The notes below the pieces were generated by a model that searched no databases, was not told where the DNA came from, and saw only the letters and a list, made by a program, of their open reading frames with translations. From Flavobacterium sp. LC2016-23 (GTDB taxonomy: Bacteria; Bacteroidota; Bacteroidia; Flavobacteriales; Flavobacteriaceae): 64,000 nt of DNA. The stretch lies in assembly GCF_009674775.1 (NCBI RefSeq), contig NZ_WKKE01000012.1, forward strand, positions 112,326 through 176,325, in the 5' to 3' direction. The position numbers and the translations under genes were made by a program. Shown here piece by piece: positions 7,846 to 16,039 of this stretch. Positions within the stretch are counted from its first letter, which is position 1. Each line of letters opens with the position of its first letter.

Positions 7846-9588
7846 TTACTCTTTAGACAACATCAATTCCTTAATGTATTTCACGGGAGCGCTGCCGAAA
7901 CTCAGGAATTTTTCATGAAATTTTTTCAGGTTAAAATCCTTACCTTGTTGCTTTTTAAGATCTTCTCTTAAATTATAAATTTCAGTATATCCGGTAAAAT
8001 AAGAACACAACTGAACCTGTGATAAAGTGACACGTTTCCATTTGCCATCGGCTTCGGCTTGTTGCTGGAAGGCTTCTTTGGTTAACAAATCCAAAGCATC
8101 TCCTTTAGACATGTTCTTAGTATGAACGCTGATGTCCAGAATGGTATTGCAAGTCGTTCTTAAATTCCATTTATAATACATCAGCCACATTTCGTCAGAA
8201 TTCTTGTAACCGCTTTCCAGCATCATTTTTTCGGCATAAACAGCCCATCCTTCTACCATGGCACCATTCCCAAGAATTGATTTTATAATACTTGGTGACT
8301 GGTTGCTGTAGACCAATTGTGTGTAATGTCCCGGAATCGCTTCGTGTATGTTTAAGATCTGAAGAATATAATCGTTGTATTCACGTAAATAGCTTTCAGA
8401 ATTTTCTGCTGTCCAGCCGGACATGCTTCCTACATTGTAGTACGTATTTGCATTTTTATCATAAGGTCCCGGTGCCGAGATAGAAGCTCCCGCCACTCCG
8501 GCCATGTAAGCCGGCTCTTTGCGCACCACAAGCGGTTTTGAGGGATCGATGTACAATAAATCCTTTGCTTTTACATAAGCCGTTAGCTCCGGAATTTGTT
8601 TTTCAATTTCAGATTGAAATTTCTCCGGTGTTGTATGCTGTAGTGAAATTTTATCAATAACCTGTTTGATTAATTCTAATTTATCGGCTGGTTTTGGTGC
8701 AGTTCCTTTGTATTTAGTCCAAAGTTTGTCTGCAAGAACAAACATTTTGTCGTGCAGGTCTTTTTTATGATCAATTGCTATTTTATAAATCTGATCTACG
8801 TTGTATCCGGACTGAATGTCCAAATCGAATTTTTCAGCATACAATTCAGCTCCTAGTCTAAAAGAACGCGGCGTTTTATTCGGTAATTTTTTTAGCCAGT
8901 CTGCATAATCTTTAATTGCTTTTACGGCAACTTTGGCTTTGTCAAGCATTTCCTTTTTCTCCGCTTCCGTTAATTTACTTTTATCTAAAGCAGCACTTAG
9001 TTCTCCTTCAAAAACAGAGGATCCGCCTAAGTTTTGAGCAATAGCCAGTTCGGTATGTTCTATAGTCGGGTTTTTGATATTCTTTTTAGCTGCTTCATAA
9101 TAGGCCGGAATTCCGTTCATCTTCGTATTAAAAGCTTTTAAACGAGTTTCCAGGCTATCGTAGCTTCCATTCAGAATTTCCGCAAAAGAACCACAAACAT
9201 TGTATTCAGAAGGGTTCCATTGAGACGATTTCATTTTTGTGGTACTGAAAATAATACCGTCCATTTGATTTTTTATCATGTAGAAATCCGTTTTATTCTT
9301 ATCTGATAAATCGTCAATATTATACTGTTTTAGGGAATCTAATTGTGCGGCAGCAAAATCAAGCTGTTTTTTTTCATCCTTACTATCGGGAATGACCAAA
9401 ACACTGTCTAATTTATGGTAGCCGACACCTGAAGCCCAGCCCGGATAGACTTCCCAAAGGCTTGTAACAAAACCATCTTTATAGTGGTCGAATTTTTTAT
9501 CTAAGGAAGTGTCGTCAGAACTTTTTGCACTTTTATTACAGGAAAGCAGTAATGTTACCGTACAAATGGAAAGAAGCAGTTTTTTCAT
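7846..9588 (-). CDS. DUF885 family lipoprotein, putative metallopeptidase
   Basis: This 580-residue protein begins MKKLLLSICTVTLLLSCNKS, a lipoprotein signal with the lipobox Cys at residue 17. The DUF885 domain fills nearly all of the mature protein, including the zinc-ligand-like motif ILNIHEAIPGHYTQL near residue 415, which matches HExxxGH, and the downstream AVYAEKM segment, a likely third ligand region. Family members resemble M32-like or gluzincin peptidases with a helical fold. It is presumably tethered in the periplasm or outer membrane and digests peptides. The substrate is unknown. The E1 dehydrogenase gene lies 49 bases upstream on the same strand, but a functional link is not evident. 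Confidence 0.85.
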   Translation of the reverse strand: MKKLLLSICTVTLLLSCNKSAKSSDDTSLDKKFDHYKDGFVTSLWEVYPGWASGVGYHKLDSVLVIPDSKDEKKQLDFAAAQLDSLKQYNIDDLSDKNKTDFYMIKNQMDGIIFSTTKMKSSQWNPSEYNVCGSFAEILNGSYDSLETRLKAFNTKMNGIPAYYEAAKKNIKNPTIEHTELAIAQNLGGSSVFEGELSAALDKSKLTEAEKKEMLDKAKVAVKAIKDYADWLKKLPNKTPRSFRLGAELYAEKFDLDIQSGYNVDQIYKIAIDHKKDLHDKMFVLADKLWTKYKGTAPKPADKLELIKQVIDKISLQHTTPEKFQSEIEKQIPELTAYVKAKDLLYIDPSKPLVVRKEPAYMAGVAGASISAPGPYDKNANTYYNVGSMSGWTAENSESYLREYNDYILQILNIHEAIPGHYTQLVYSNQSPSIIKSILGNGAMVEGWAVYAEKMMLESGYKNSDEMWLMYYKWNLRTTCNTILDISVHTKNMSKGDALDLLTKEAFQQQAEADGKWKRVTLSQVQLCSYFTGYTEIYNLREDLKKQQGKDFNLKKFHEKFLSFGSAPVKYIKELMLSKE

Positions 9589-9637
9589 AATTTATTATTT
9601 ACTAATACTAAAGGTTTTAAGGTGCTCTAAAATAAGT

Positions 9638-11641
9638 CTAATATTGTAATAATTCCAATAAAACTTGTTCAAAACGGTTTTTAGGCAGAAACTGGTCTTC
9701 AAGTGCTTTTGTAAACGGGATTGGAGAATCCAGGCTCGCTACTCTTTTTACAGGAGCATCCAGATATTCGAAACATTCTTCCATGATTAAAGCTGAAATA
9801 TCGCTTGCAATTCCGCCAAACAAAGTATCTTCCTGGTAGATAATTACTTTTCCGGTTTTTTTAACAGATGCAAAAATAGTTTCCGTATCCAATGGCTGTA
9901 AAGTTCTTAAATCAATCAGATCAGCTTCTATTTGCGGATTTTTAGCCAAAGTATCCAATGCCCAGTGAACAGGAGCTCCAAACGCAATAATGGTAATCGC
10001 GCTTCCTTCCTTTAATAAGGCAGCTTTTCCTAAGGGAATAGTATAATAATCTTCCGGAACATCCTGATAAACGCTTCGATACAGCTGTTTGTGTTCAAAA
10101 AACAAAACCGGATTCGGGTCATTGATCGAGGTATTCAATAAGCCTTTGGCATCATAAGGAAAAGCAGGATAAACTACCTTTAATCCCGGAGTTTTGGTAA
10201 ACCAGGCTTCATTGGTCTGTGAATGAAAAGGTCCCGCCTGAGTTCCGCCCCCACAAGGCATTCGAACCACTACATCGGCATTTTCGCCCCAGCGATAGTG
10301 TGATTTGGCCAGTAAATTGACAATTGGATTGAAACCTGTCGATACAAAATCAGCAAATTGCATTTCTACAATGGCCTTATATCCATTAATCGATAATCCC
10401 ATTCCTGCTGAAACTACGGCACTTTCGCAAATGGGCGTATTGCGGATACGGCCTTTTCCGTAGAGTTCTACAAAACCATCCGTTATTTTAAAAGCTCCGC
10501 CGTATTCTGCAATGTCCTGCCCCATAATAACCAGGTTTTTATGACGCTGCATCGATTGATTTAAACCATTGCGGATCGCATCAATAAAACGAATATTTTC
10601 TGATGAAGAAGACGGGTTAATCTCTTCATGCTGATAAGGTTTGTAAACATCATCTAATTCTCCGCTATAGGTAGGGACGATTTCAGGTTCTGCGTTAGCG
10701 ATGGCCAGATTTTCATCTATTTCCTGTTTTATTTCACTGTGTAAAGCTTCATCAAATTCGGGAGTCAGAATACCTGCTTCCGTTAAATAAGTCCTGTAAT
10801 TTGCCACCGGATCTTTCGCAGCCCATTCGTCCATTAGTTCCTGCGGGACATATTTTGTACCACTCGCCTCTTCATGGCCACGCATTCTGAAGGTTTTAAA
10901 CTCCAGTAAAACAGGATGCGGGTTTTCTATCATTTCAGCTTTAAGCTGCGTCAGTTTATTGTAAACTTCAACAATATTATTACCGTCTATAATATAACTT
11001 TCAATACCATAGCCAATGCCTTTGTCTGCAAGATTTTCGCAAAGATATTGTTCATTGGTTGGTGTTGAAAGACCATAACCGTTATTTTCAATGATAAACA
11101 TTACCGGCAATTTCCAAACGGCAGCAATGTTCAATGCTTCGTGAAAATCCCCTTCACTGGTGGCGCCTTCACCGGTAAAAACGGCAGTGACTTTTTTATT
11201 ATTCTCCAGTTTATCAGCCAGAGCGATTCCGTCTGCAATCCCCAATTGAGGACCAAGATGCGAAATCATGCCAATAATATTGTATTCCTGGGTTCCGAAG
11301 TGAAAACTGCGGTCTCTTCCTTTTGTAAAACCGTTTGCTTTTCCCTGCCATTGCGAGAACAGACGGTAAAAGGGGATATTTCGCGTCGTGAAAACCCCCA
11401 GGTTACGGTGCATGGGCAATACGTATTCTGATTCATCCAAAGCGGCGGTAACCCCTACGGCTATGGCTTCCTGGCCTATTCCGGAGAACCATTTTGATAC
11501 TTTGCCCTGACGGATCAGGATGAGCATTTTCTCTTCTATTAATCTGGGTTTTAGTATTTTTTTATATAAATCTAAAAGTTGGGAATCGGTTAAGTTTTGT
11601 CTGTAAAAGATCATTTCAGGTTGTTTTTTTATAGTTTTCAA
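9638..11641 (-). CDS. Fused alpha-beta E1 component of a 2-oxoacid dehydrogenase (branched-chain type)
   Basis: This 667-residue protein joins E1-alpha (about residues 1-330) and E1-beta (about 345-667). The alpha half has the thiamine diphosphate motif GEGATSEGDF ending in ENNGYG and the substrate-channel segment RMRGHEEASG. The beta half has GQDIAEYGGAFKIT, the region FADFVSTGFNPIVN and ALIDL-like LIDLRTLQPLD. E1 decarboxylates the oxoacid and passes the acyl group to lipoyl E2, which is not nearby. The fused form is usual in Bacteroidota and is normally called 2-oxoisovalerate dehydrogenase; pyruvate as substrate cannot be excluded. A TAnnTTTG-like element on the minus strand (11646-11639) overlaps the first ATG, so translation may begin at residue 10, the ATG at 11614. 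Confidence 0.88.
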   Translation of the reverse strand: MKTIKKQPEMIFYRQNLTDSQLLDLYKKILKPRLIEEKMLILIRQGKVSKWFSGIGQEAIAVGVTAALDESEYVLPMHRNLGVFTTRNIPFYRLFSQWQGKANGFTKGRDRSFHFGTQEYNIIGMISHLGPQLGIADGIALADKLENNKKVTAVFTGEGATSEGDFHEALNIAAVWKLPVMFIIENNGYGLSTPTNEQYLCENLADKGIGYGIESYIIDGNNIVEVYNKLTQLKAEMIENPHPVLLEFKTFRMRGHEEASGTKYVPQELMDEWAAKDPVANYRTYLTEAGILTPEFDEALHSEIKQEIDENLAIANAEPEIVPTYSGELDDVYKPYQHEEINPSSSSENIRFIDAIRNGLNQSMQRHKNLVIMGQDIAEYGGAFKITDGFVELYGKGRIRNTPICESAVVSAGMGLSINGYKAIVEMQFADFVSTGFNPIVNLLAKSHYRWGENADVVVRMPCGGGTQAGPFHSQTNEAWFTKTPGLKVVYPAFPYDAKGLLNTSINDPNPVLFFEHKQLYRSVYQDVPEDYYTIPLGKAALLKEGSAITIIAFGAPVHWALDTLAKNPQIEADLIDLRTLQPLDTETIFASVKKTGKVIIYQEDTLFGGIASDISALIMEECFEYLDAPVKRVASLDSPIPFTKALEDQFLPKNRFEQVLLELLQY

Positions 11642-11960
11642 ATATATAAAAATATAACAATTTTAACAGTATTTGTTAAATAATTAACTTTTTAAAAGTT
11701 TTTGAATTAGCCGAAATAAAAATAGAAAATTTAATAACGGCTAAGATGCTTTTTCATCAGAAAAGTACAATTTTATTCTTTATCCCATAATTGGCATTAG
11801 AATACATTTTTAAACAGCGAAATAAGGGGCAGGTATATCTTCGGGATCAAATAAACAAATGAATTTTATCCTAAAATTTAAAATTGAAATATAAAATATT
11901 CTCTACCTTTGTTATTGAAAGACTTTTCTATGTCTTTTATCTTTAATAAAAATGTAAAGT
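11642..11960. other. Divergent intergenic region, 319 bases
   Basis: This AT-rich stretch separates the E1 dehydrogenase from the oppositely transcribed 2OG-Fe(II) oxygenase. It holds a plausible promoter for each side, with TACCTTTG at 11904-11911 on the plus strand and TATATTTG on the minus strand at 11646-11639. I see no open reading frame, RNA gene or repeat in the rest. Confidence 0.5.
11884..11911 (+). promoter_or_regulatory. Bacteroidota-type promoter for the 2OG-Fe(II) oxygenase
   Basis: TTG at 11884-11886 and TACCTTTG at 11904-11911 are separated by 17 bases and match the TTG / TAnnTTTG consensus of Bacteroidota sigma-A. The predicted start leaves a leader of about 45 bases before the ATG at 11961. 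Confidence 0.55.
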
Positions 11961-12911
11961 ATGCAAAACATTCCTAGTGTAGACTTACGTGATTTCCTTT
12001 CGGGCGACCCGGAACGTAAACAAAAATTTGTAAATGAAATCGGCAGTGCATTTGAAAACATTGGCTTCGTAGCCCTAAAAGGTCATTTTCTGGATGACCA
12101 GCTGGTAGACGAACTTTATGGTGAAATAAGAAAATTTTTCGCCTTGCCAGTAGAAACCAAGCATAATTATGAAATTCCCGGAATCGGTGGCCAGAGAGGT
12201 TATGTTTCTTTTGGAAAAGAACATGCCAAAGGGCGAAAAGAGGGCGATTTAAAAGAATTCTGGCATTTTGGTCAATATGTTGACAAAGATTCCAAATACG
12301 CATCGGAATATCCGGACAACGTAGAAGTAAAAGAATTGCCTCGTTTTAATGTGGTGGGCAAAGAAGCGTACCAAATGCTTGAAAAAACAGGTGTTTATGT
12401 TTTACGAGCGCTGGCTTTGCATTTGGGTTTAGATGAGTTTTACTTTGATCAGTATGCCAAAGAAGGAAACTCTATTTTGAGACCCATTCATTATCCGCCT
12501 ATTACTTCAGAGCCTGAAAATGCCATTCGTGCCGCAGCTCACGGAGATATTAACCTGATTACACTTTTAATGGGGGCTCAGGGCAAAGGATTACAAGTTC
12601 AGAATCACGATGGCGAATGGATTGATGCTATCGCGCAGGATGACGAGTTAGTAATCAATGTTGGCGATATGTTGTCAAGACATACCAATAATAAGCTAAA
12701 ATCAACGATTCACCAGGTAGTAAATCCTCCAAGGGAATTATGGGGAACTTCACGTTACTCGATTCCGTTTTTTATGCACCCGGTAAGCGATATGCGCCTG
12801 GATTGTTTAGAAAATTGCATTGATGCTGAAAATCCTAAGAAATTTGAAGATATCACCGCAGGAGACTACTTATATGAACGTTTAGTAGATTTAGGTTTGA
12901 TCAAAAAATAA
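11961..12911 (+). CDS. Isopenicillin N synthase-like 2-oxoglutarate/Fe(II) oxygenase
   Basis: This 316-residue protein opens with the DIOX_N domain (IPSVDLRDFLSGD ... GFVALKGHFLD), followed by the double-stranded beta-helix core. The iron ligands are visible as the HGD motif in AAAHGDINLITLL (about residue 195) and the distal His in KSTIHQVVNP. The RYSIPFF segment carries the Arg-Ser pair that binds the 2-oxoglutarate carboxylate. Such enzymes hydroxylate or desaturate small molecules in the cytosol. The family is widespread in Bacteroidota outside antibiotic clusters, so a housekeeping role is more likely than beta-lactam synthesis. The substrate is unknown. A good promoter precedes it and a hairpin follows. 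Confidence 0.85.
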   Translation: MQNIPSVDLRDFLSGDPERKQKFVNEIGSAFENIGFVALKGHFLDDQLVDELYGEIRKFFALPVETKHNYEIPGIGGQRGYVSFGKEHAKGRKEGDLKEFWHFGQYVDKDSKYASEYPDNVEVKELPRFNVVGKEAYQMLEKTGVYVLRALALHLGLDEFYFDQYAKEGNSILRPIHYPPITSEPENAIRAAAHGDINLITLLMGAQGKGLQVQNHDGEWIDAIAQDDELVINVGDMLSRHTNNKLKSTIHQVVNPPRELWGTSRYSIPFFMHPVSDMRLDCLENCIDAENPKKFEDITAGDYLYERLVDLGLIKK

Positions 12912-12935
12912 AAACTTAAATAAATTCCAATATTA

Positions 12936-12974
12936 AAATTCCAAATTCCAAGATTCCATTGGAATTTGGAATTT
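12936..12974. terminator. Hairpin of AATTCCAA repeats, likely terminator
   Basis: AAATTCCAAATTCCAA (12936-12951) pairs perfectly with TTGGAATTTGGAATTT (12959-12974) across the 7-base loop GATTCCA, and T-rich DNA follows. It sits 25 bases after the oxygenase stop codon. This is the common Flavobacterium ATTCCAA palindrome, and related AATTCCAA tracts occur at 28505 and 30985. Confidence 0.65.
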
Positions 12975-13025
12975 AATTTTTAAAAACCTTAATCGCTGGA
13001 GTTTATTTTTTTACAATAAAAATTT

Positions 13026-13358
13026 ATGGATTTACAAGATCAGTTAAAAAATTTGTTTCCCGATCACATCGAATCAACTGAACCTGAAGAAGTTCAGCAG
13101 GAAGACCATGTGCTTTATGTTCAGAAAGAGCCTATGATCTGCAAATTTGAAAAAAGAAAAGGAAAAGCAACCACCATAATCGAAGGCTACGAAGGCAGTG
13201 ATGAAGACTTTAAAATTTTAGCTAAAGAAATCAAAACAAAACTAAGTGTCGGCGGAACCTTCAAAGATGATTCCATTATTATTCAGGGAGATTATCGCGA
13301 TAAAATTATGGCCATTTTAAAAGAAAAAGGATTTAAAACCAAAAGAGTTGGAGGATAG
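13026..13358 (+). CDS. SUI1/eIF1-family translation factor (YciH-like)
   Basis: The 110-residue protein has an acidic N-terminal tail (residues 1-40) followed by a SUI1 domain: MICKFEKRKGKATTIIEGYEGSDEDFKILAKEIKTKL, then the conserved GTFKDDSIIIQGDYRDKI and the C-terminal FKTKRVGG. Bacterial YciH-type proteins resemble eIF1 and are thought to bind the 30S subunit and influence start-codon fidelity. It is cytosolic. The length matches the family. Confidence 0.93.
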   Translation: MDLQDQLKNLFPDHIESTEPEEVQQEDHVLYVQKEPMICKFEKRKGKATTIIEGYEGSDEDFKILAKEIKTKLSVGGTFKDDSIIIQGDYRDKIMAILKEKGFKTKRVGG

Positions 13359-13410
13359 TAGATTTCTGATTTTAGAGTTTAGATTTAAAATTTCAGAAAA
13401 AAACTCAGCA

Positions 13411-13442
13411 CCTTAGCACCTCACAACCTTAGCACCTCACAA
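13411..13442. repeat. Perfect 16-base tandem duplication in a leader
   Basis: CCTTAGCACCTCACAA occurs at 13411-13426 and again directly at 13427-13442, ending four bases before the ATG of the nucleoside phosphorylase. Such CTTAGCACCT words recur in flavobacterial intergenic DNA. The array replaces the usual ribosome-binding region, so it could affect expression if copy number varies. Confidence 0.7.
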
Positions 13443-13446
13443 AAAA

Positions 13447-14316
13447 ATGATACAAGCATCAGAATTAATATTAAATCCGGACGGGAGTGTTTACCACTTA
13501 AATCTTCTTCCGGAACACATAGCCAACGATATAATTTTTGTTGGAGACCAGAACAGAGTAGAAAAAATCACTCAGTTTTTTGATTCCATCGAATTTTCAG
13601 CTCAAAAGAGAGAATTCAAAACCCAAACAGGGATTTACAAAGGCAAACGCATTTCGGTAATGTCAACCGGAATCGGGCCGGACAATATCGATATTGTTGT
13701 AAACGAATTAGACGCTTTAGTCAACATCGACCTGAAAACGCGTCAGCCAAAGGAAAACCTCACTTCATTGAATATCATAAGAATCGGAACTTCGGGCTCT
13801 TTGCAGGAAAATATTCCGGTAGACAGCTTTGTACTGTCAAAATTCGGATTAGGATTAGACAATATGCTACGCTCCTACTTAATTGATGAAGTTTCGAATG
13901 CTGCTATTGAAGACGCTTTTATTGCACATACGAACTGGGATGTCCGAAAAGGAAGACCTTATGCGATTGCCTGTTCGGAGGAACTGGAAAAAATTATTGA
14001 ATCTGACAGGATTTTCAAAGGAATTACAGCAACAGCCGGAGGATTTTATGGTCCGCAGGGGCGTGTGTTGCGTTTGAATATTCAGGATGAGGAATTGAAT
14101 GGTAAAATGGATAATTTTAATTTCAACGACAATCAAATTACCAATCTGGAAATGGAAACTGCTGCTATTTATGGCCTTTCTGCTCTTTTAGGACATAAAG
14201 CTTTATCCCTGAATGCAATTATTGCCAACCGTGCATCAGGTACTTTTAGTGAAGATCCGTACAAGGCTGTAGACGAACTGATTACTTATACATTGAATAA
14301 ATTGGCGGGAAATTAA
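13447..14316 (+). CDS. Nucleoside phosphorylase (uridine phosphorylase-like)
   Basis: This 289-residue protein is a PNP/UDP phosphorylase superfamily member. The N-terminal strand IIFVGDQNRVEKI corresponds to the phosphate-binding GDPxR region, with Gln-Asn in place of Pro-Gly. VMSTGIGPDNIDIVVNEL follows, then NIIRIGTSGSLQENIPVDSFV, and the nucleoside-binding ITNLEMETAAIYGLSALLG with the Glu-Met-Glu signature near residue 237. The enzyme cleaves a nucleoside with phosphate to give free base and ribose-1-phosphate in salvage. The particular base is not certain. The tandem repeat described at 13411 precedes it. Confidence 0.9.
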   Translation: MIQASELILNPDGSVYHLNLLPEHIANDIIFVGDQNRVEKITQFFDSIEFSAQKREFKTQTGIYKGKRISVMSTGIGPDNIDIVVNELDALVNIDLKTRQPKENLTSLNIIRIGTSGSLQENIPVDSFVLSKFGLGLDNMLRSYLIDEVSNAAIEDAFIAHTNWDVRKGRPYAIACSEELEKIIESDRIFKGITATAGGFYGPQGRVLRLNIQDEELNGKMDNFNFNDNQITNLEMETAAIYGLSALLGHKALSLNAIIANRASGTFSEDPYKAVDELITYTLNKLAGN

Positions 14317-14352
14317 TTGGATAATGTGTCCATTTAAAAATTAGATAATTTA

Positions 14353-14601
14353 ATGATACATTTAATTCAACATGTTTTGCAGGCCTTTTTTTTAGGAATT
14401 GGAGGTTTGTTCAGGTGGTGTTTTTTTCAATTGCTGAATGCTTCTTTTGAAGATAAATATTCAAAAGATTTAGAATATTATTGGGATAATAAAGATAATA
14501 CGGTCGATAAAAATGGATTTACCACTGCCCAAAAGAACTTTCTCGCGGGTATAATTCTTTTTATAAGCTTTATATTTCTGATCAAAAAAATTGAAGGATA
14601 A
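14353..14601 (+). CDS. Hypothetical small membrane protein
   Basis: The 82-residue product has one hydrophobic segment at each end (VLQAFFLGIGGLFRWCFFQLL and FLAGIILFISFIFLIKK) around a charged middle that contains DKYSKDLEYYWDNKDNTVDKNGFT. The QKNFLAGIILF pattern suggests a two-pass inner membrane protein. I recognise no family. It lies between the nucleoside phosphorylase and the broken DUF4265 gene on the same strand. Confidence 0.65.
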   Translation: MIHLIQHVLQAFFLGIGGLFRWCFFQLLNASFEDKYSKDLEYYWDNKDNTVDKNGFTTAQKNFLAGIILFISFIFLIKKIEG

Positions 14602-14631
14602 CATTAAATACGTCAATTAGAAAATGAAATA

Positions 14632-15108
14632 ATGGAGAAAGAAACGCATAAAAAAATCTTATTCAGATATTACAGCGATTTGTTAGAAGATACGGTTACA
14701 GAAACCATGTAGGCAGAAATTATAGATTTAGAAAAGGGAATTTTTAAATTAGATAATATCCCGTTTTTTGGACCTATGATTGCCACAGAGGACGTTTTCT
14801 TTGCAGAATATGATGAGAAAGAAGAAAGACTCACTTACAGAGAAACGATTGAAACTTCGGGAAACTCAATTGTACAGATTATAATCATAGAAAAAGGTTT
14901 CGATAAGGAAATTATAAGAGAAAAACTGAAAGAAATTAATTGCGAATCTGAAGGTATGAATGAAACTCTTTTTGCTGTCGAAGTGACTAAAGAAGTAGAT
15001 TATTCTTTCGTAAGAAGTATATTAGAGGAATACAGGGAGCTTTCAGTGATAGATTATGGAGAACCATCCCTTTCGGACAAGCACAGAGCAGATTTATTAA
15101 AAAATTAA
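14632..15108 (+). pseudogene. DUF4265 family gene interrupted by one in-frame TAG
   Basis: The frame begins at ATG 14632 (MEKETHKKILFRYYSDLLEDTVTETM), meets TAG at 14710-14712, and continues in the same frame as AEIIDLEKGIFKLDNIPFFGPMIATEDVFFAEYD to the stop at 15108. In DUF4265 proteins the stretch reads E-[ST]-[LM]-W-A-E followed by a YRLDNIPFFA-like segment, so the TAG replaces the conserved Trp codon TGG by a single base. A downstream ATG at 14776 would yield a 110-residue fragment lacking the N-terminal strands. Everything else looks intact, which implies a recent inactivation, a sequencing error, or strain-specific loss. The function of DUF4265 is unknown. Confidence 0.75.
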
Positions 15109-15178
15109 TCAACAACAACAAACTATCAACAATAAACTTAGCATACGCATACCCAACTTAACTTAAACTTAAACTATA

Positions 15179-16030
15179 ATGAAAACCGTAAAAATTGTAG
15201 GTGTTCCTGAACACTTCAATTTGCCATGGCATCTATGCATTGAAAATGGTGAATTTGAAGCAGAAAATATTGATTTGCAATGGAAAAATATTCCTGAAGG
15301 TACCGGAAAAATGTGTCAGATGCTTCGTGACGGAGAAACTGATATTGCCGTAATCCTGACGGAAGGAATTGTAAAAGATATTGTAGCCGGTAATCCGAGT
15401 AAAATTGTTCAGATTTATGTGCAGTCTCCTTTGATTTGGGGCATTCACGTGGCTGCAAAATCAGAATTTCAAACTATAAAAGACCTTGAAAACAAAAAAG
15501 TAGCTATTTCCCGATTAGGTTCAGGGTCGCAGCTCATGGCTTATGTCAATGCCAATGAACAGGGCTGGAAAACGGACGATTTAGAATTCGAAATTATCAA
15601 TACGATAGATGGCGCTGTTGAAGCTTTGACAAATGGAACCGCCGATTATTTTATGTGGGAACATTTTATGACAAAACCACTGGTAGACAGTGGCGTTTTC
15701 AGGAGAGTCGGCGACTGCCCTACTCCATGGCCTTCCTTTGTGATTACTGTTCGTGATGAGTTTTTGAAAAAGAACCCGAAAACGGTTGAAAAAATCCTTG
15801 AAATCATCAACAAAACCACACACGACTTTACTCAGATTCCGGATATTGACAAAACATTATCGGAGCTTTTTCATCAAAAACAGGAAGATATTCAGGAATG
15901 GTTAAAACTCACACAATGGTCTCAGAAACATTTAACTGAAAAAGCATTTATTAAAATCCAAAATCAATTATTTGATCTGGGAATTATTGATAAAAAAAGT
16001 ACTTTTGTAGAAACAGTAAAAGCACTATAA
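15179..16030 (+). CDS. Substrate-binding-fold protein without signal peptide (NMT1/THI5-like)
   Basis: This 283-residue protein has the type II periplasmic-binding fold: KTVKIVGVPEHFNLPWHLCIENGEFEAENID, then DIAVILTEGIVKDIVAG, KSEFQTIKDLENKKVAISRLGSGSQLMAY and TADYFMWEHFMTKPLVD. These correspond to the two lobes of NMT1/THI5-like ABC-transporter binding proteins. There is no signal peptide or lipobox and no permease or ATPase gene beside it, so it is probably cytosolic, like the small group related to yeast Ca3427. It may act as a ligand sensor or an enzyme rather than in transport. The transglutaminase-like gene follows after 9 bases and is probably co-transcribed. Confidence 0.8.
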   Translation: MKTVKIVGVPEHFNLPWHLCIENGEFEAENIDLQWKNIPEGTGKMCQMLRDGETDIAVILTEGIVKDIVAGNPSKIVQIYVQSPLIWGIHVAAKSEFQTIKDLENKKVAISRLGSGSQLMAYVNANEQGWKTDDLEFEIINTIDGAVEALTNGTADYFMWEHFMTKPLVDSGVFRRVGDCPTPWPSFVITVRDEFLKKNPKTVEKILEIINKTTHDFTQIPDIDKTLSELFHQKQEDIQEWLKLTQWSQKHLTEKAFIKIQNQLFDLGIIDKKSTFVETVKAL

Positions 16031-16039
16031 AAACTGCTT

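Noticed and set aside
11961..12911. Isopenicillin N synthase for a beta-lactam pathway
   Set aside because: Only the generic 2OG-Fe(II) motifs are visible, and no ACV synthetase or other beta-lactam gene lies nearby.
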